A program made the translations under genes and the position numbers. From contig JAYWGJ010000324.1 of NCBI GenBank assembly GCA_043778315.1, forward strand, positions 1 to 5,042: 5,042 bases of DNA, read 5' to 3'. The first letter of the stretch is position 1; every line of letters starts with the position of its first letter. This stretch comes from JBEEMU01 sp043778315. Lineage in GTDB: Bacteria; Bacteroidota; Bacteroidia; Chitinophagales; Saprospiraceae. Below are positions 4,503-5,042 of this stretch, piece after piece. The notes under the pieces were generated by a model. That model worked only from the letters and a program-made list of their open reading frames with translations. It ran no database searches and was not told where the DNA came from.

Positions 4503-5042
4503 TTATTTTTTTATGACCTGCGTCAAACCCGTTTTGAGGTCTTGTAGTTTTCCTTCTCGTGTAATAATTAGGTCTTCGGTGTTCGTCAATATCGTATTTG
4601 TAATTTTATTTTTATCGCTATAAAAATCATTTCTTTCGATAGGTAATAAAAATTGGTTTTTGTACGTCAGTTTCGCAATTTTCAACTGGTCGTCGGGCAA
4701 AGCCGTGATTTTGCAAGCCGTCAGACTTTCGTAACCGTCCGAGTAAGCGATAGGCACGGTCGTTATCAGTCTGCCGAAAGGCGAATAGGTAGCCAAAATG
4801 TAGTTATAATTATCATCAAAACCGCTATGCGACTTGTAAACCACCGCTTTATACTGCTTATTTTCCGCCAATATTTTATCCGCAACGTACTCGTCTGGAC
4901 CAGAGCGGCTAAACTCGCCATCTATCATATCGGGTATATATACGGCAAAAGCCCTGCCCAAAGTTTTTGGGTTGCGCGTGGTATCGGGTACATATTCATC
5001 ATAACTAAAAACACGCGTGACAAACATATTCAGTGTAGCGGG
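4503..5042 (-). CDS. Unrecognised protein, partial (N-terminus beyond the right edge)
   Basis: The reading frame is open from the right edge (PATLNMFVTRVFSYDEYVP...) to a TAA at 4503, leaving 179 visible residues. The ATG at 5027 is possible but is not preferred: the frame continues upstream without a stop, and there is no sign of a start region, so the real start is probably outside the window. No known domain is recognised. The middle alternates short strand-like segments rich in Tyr, Ile, Val and Thr, for example YNYILATYSPFGRLITTVPIAYSDGYESLTACKI, then LKIAKLTYKNQFLLP. It resembles the beta-rich pattern of exported Bacteroidota proteins that track a value through repeated YILATY-type strands. 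This is a weak impression, not a family assignment. One cysteine is present in the visible part and there is no transmembrane segment. The gene lies 75 bases upstream of psd in the same orientation, but psd has its own promoter, so a shared role is not implied. Confidence 0.7.
   Translation of the reverse strand, partial: PATLNMFVTRVFSYDEYVPDTTRNPKTLGRAFAVYIPDMIDGEFSRSGPDEYVADKILAENKQYKAVVYKSHSGFDDNYNYILATYSPFGRLITTVPIAYSDGYESLTACKITALPDDQLKIAKLTYKNQFLLPIERNDFYSDKNKITNTILTNTEDLIITREGKLQDLKTGLTQVIKK

Overview
The window looks like a piece of a Bacteroidota chromosome. The protein-coding stretches have moderate GC content and the spacers are very AT-rich. Start codons are not preceded by purine-rich Shine-Dalgarno boxes. 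Near-perfect Bacteroidota-type -7 boxes (TAnnTTTG) sit upstream of trmH-like and psd, and the SHMT, SpoU methyltransferase, short HPF and short phosphatidylserine decarboxylase sequences all have the flavour of that phylum. The genus cannot be named from this sequence alone.

Layout, left to right. Positions 1-249 (minus) hold the N-terminal 83 codons of a LysE/RhtB-type exporter, cut by the window edge. Directly upstream of it, with one base between them, is a SpoU/TrmH-family RNA 2'-O-methyltransferase (251-796, minus). A 380-bp AT-rich spacer follows. It carries the methyltransferase promoter on the minus strand and, on the plus strand, a long leader with a boxA/rRNA-leader-like motif ahead of a short ribosome hibernation factor (1177-1479, plus), the only plus-strand gene. 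A strong hairpin terminator (1537-1578) and a patch of degenerate CTTTGC-type repeats separate it from the convergent glyA (1732-3027, minus). A perfect 14-bp hairpin (3101-3142) lies between glyA and a small secreted cysteine-containing protein of unknown function (3156-3467, minus). Upstream of that gene is a ~137-bp imperfect inverted repeat (3534-3670). Then come a phosphatidylserine decarboxylase (3771-4427, minus) with its own good promoter, and the 3' part of an unrecognised, probably exported protein (4503-5042, minus) that is open at the right edge.

The genes are mostly housekeeping: RNA modification, ribosome hibernation, one-carbon/glycine metabolism and phosphatidylethanolamine synthesis. 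They appear to be at least four or five independent transcription units rather than one pathway. I see no CRISPR array, transposase, phage gene, toxin-antitoxin pair, rRNA or tRNA. The unusual content is non-coding: the large palindrome at 3534-3670, the rRNA-leader-like 5' region of hpf, and the short-period repeats behind glyA. The least understood proteins are the small Cys-containing secreted protein and the truncated gene at the right edge.
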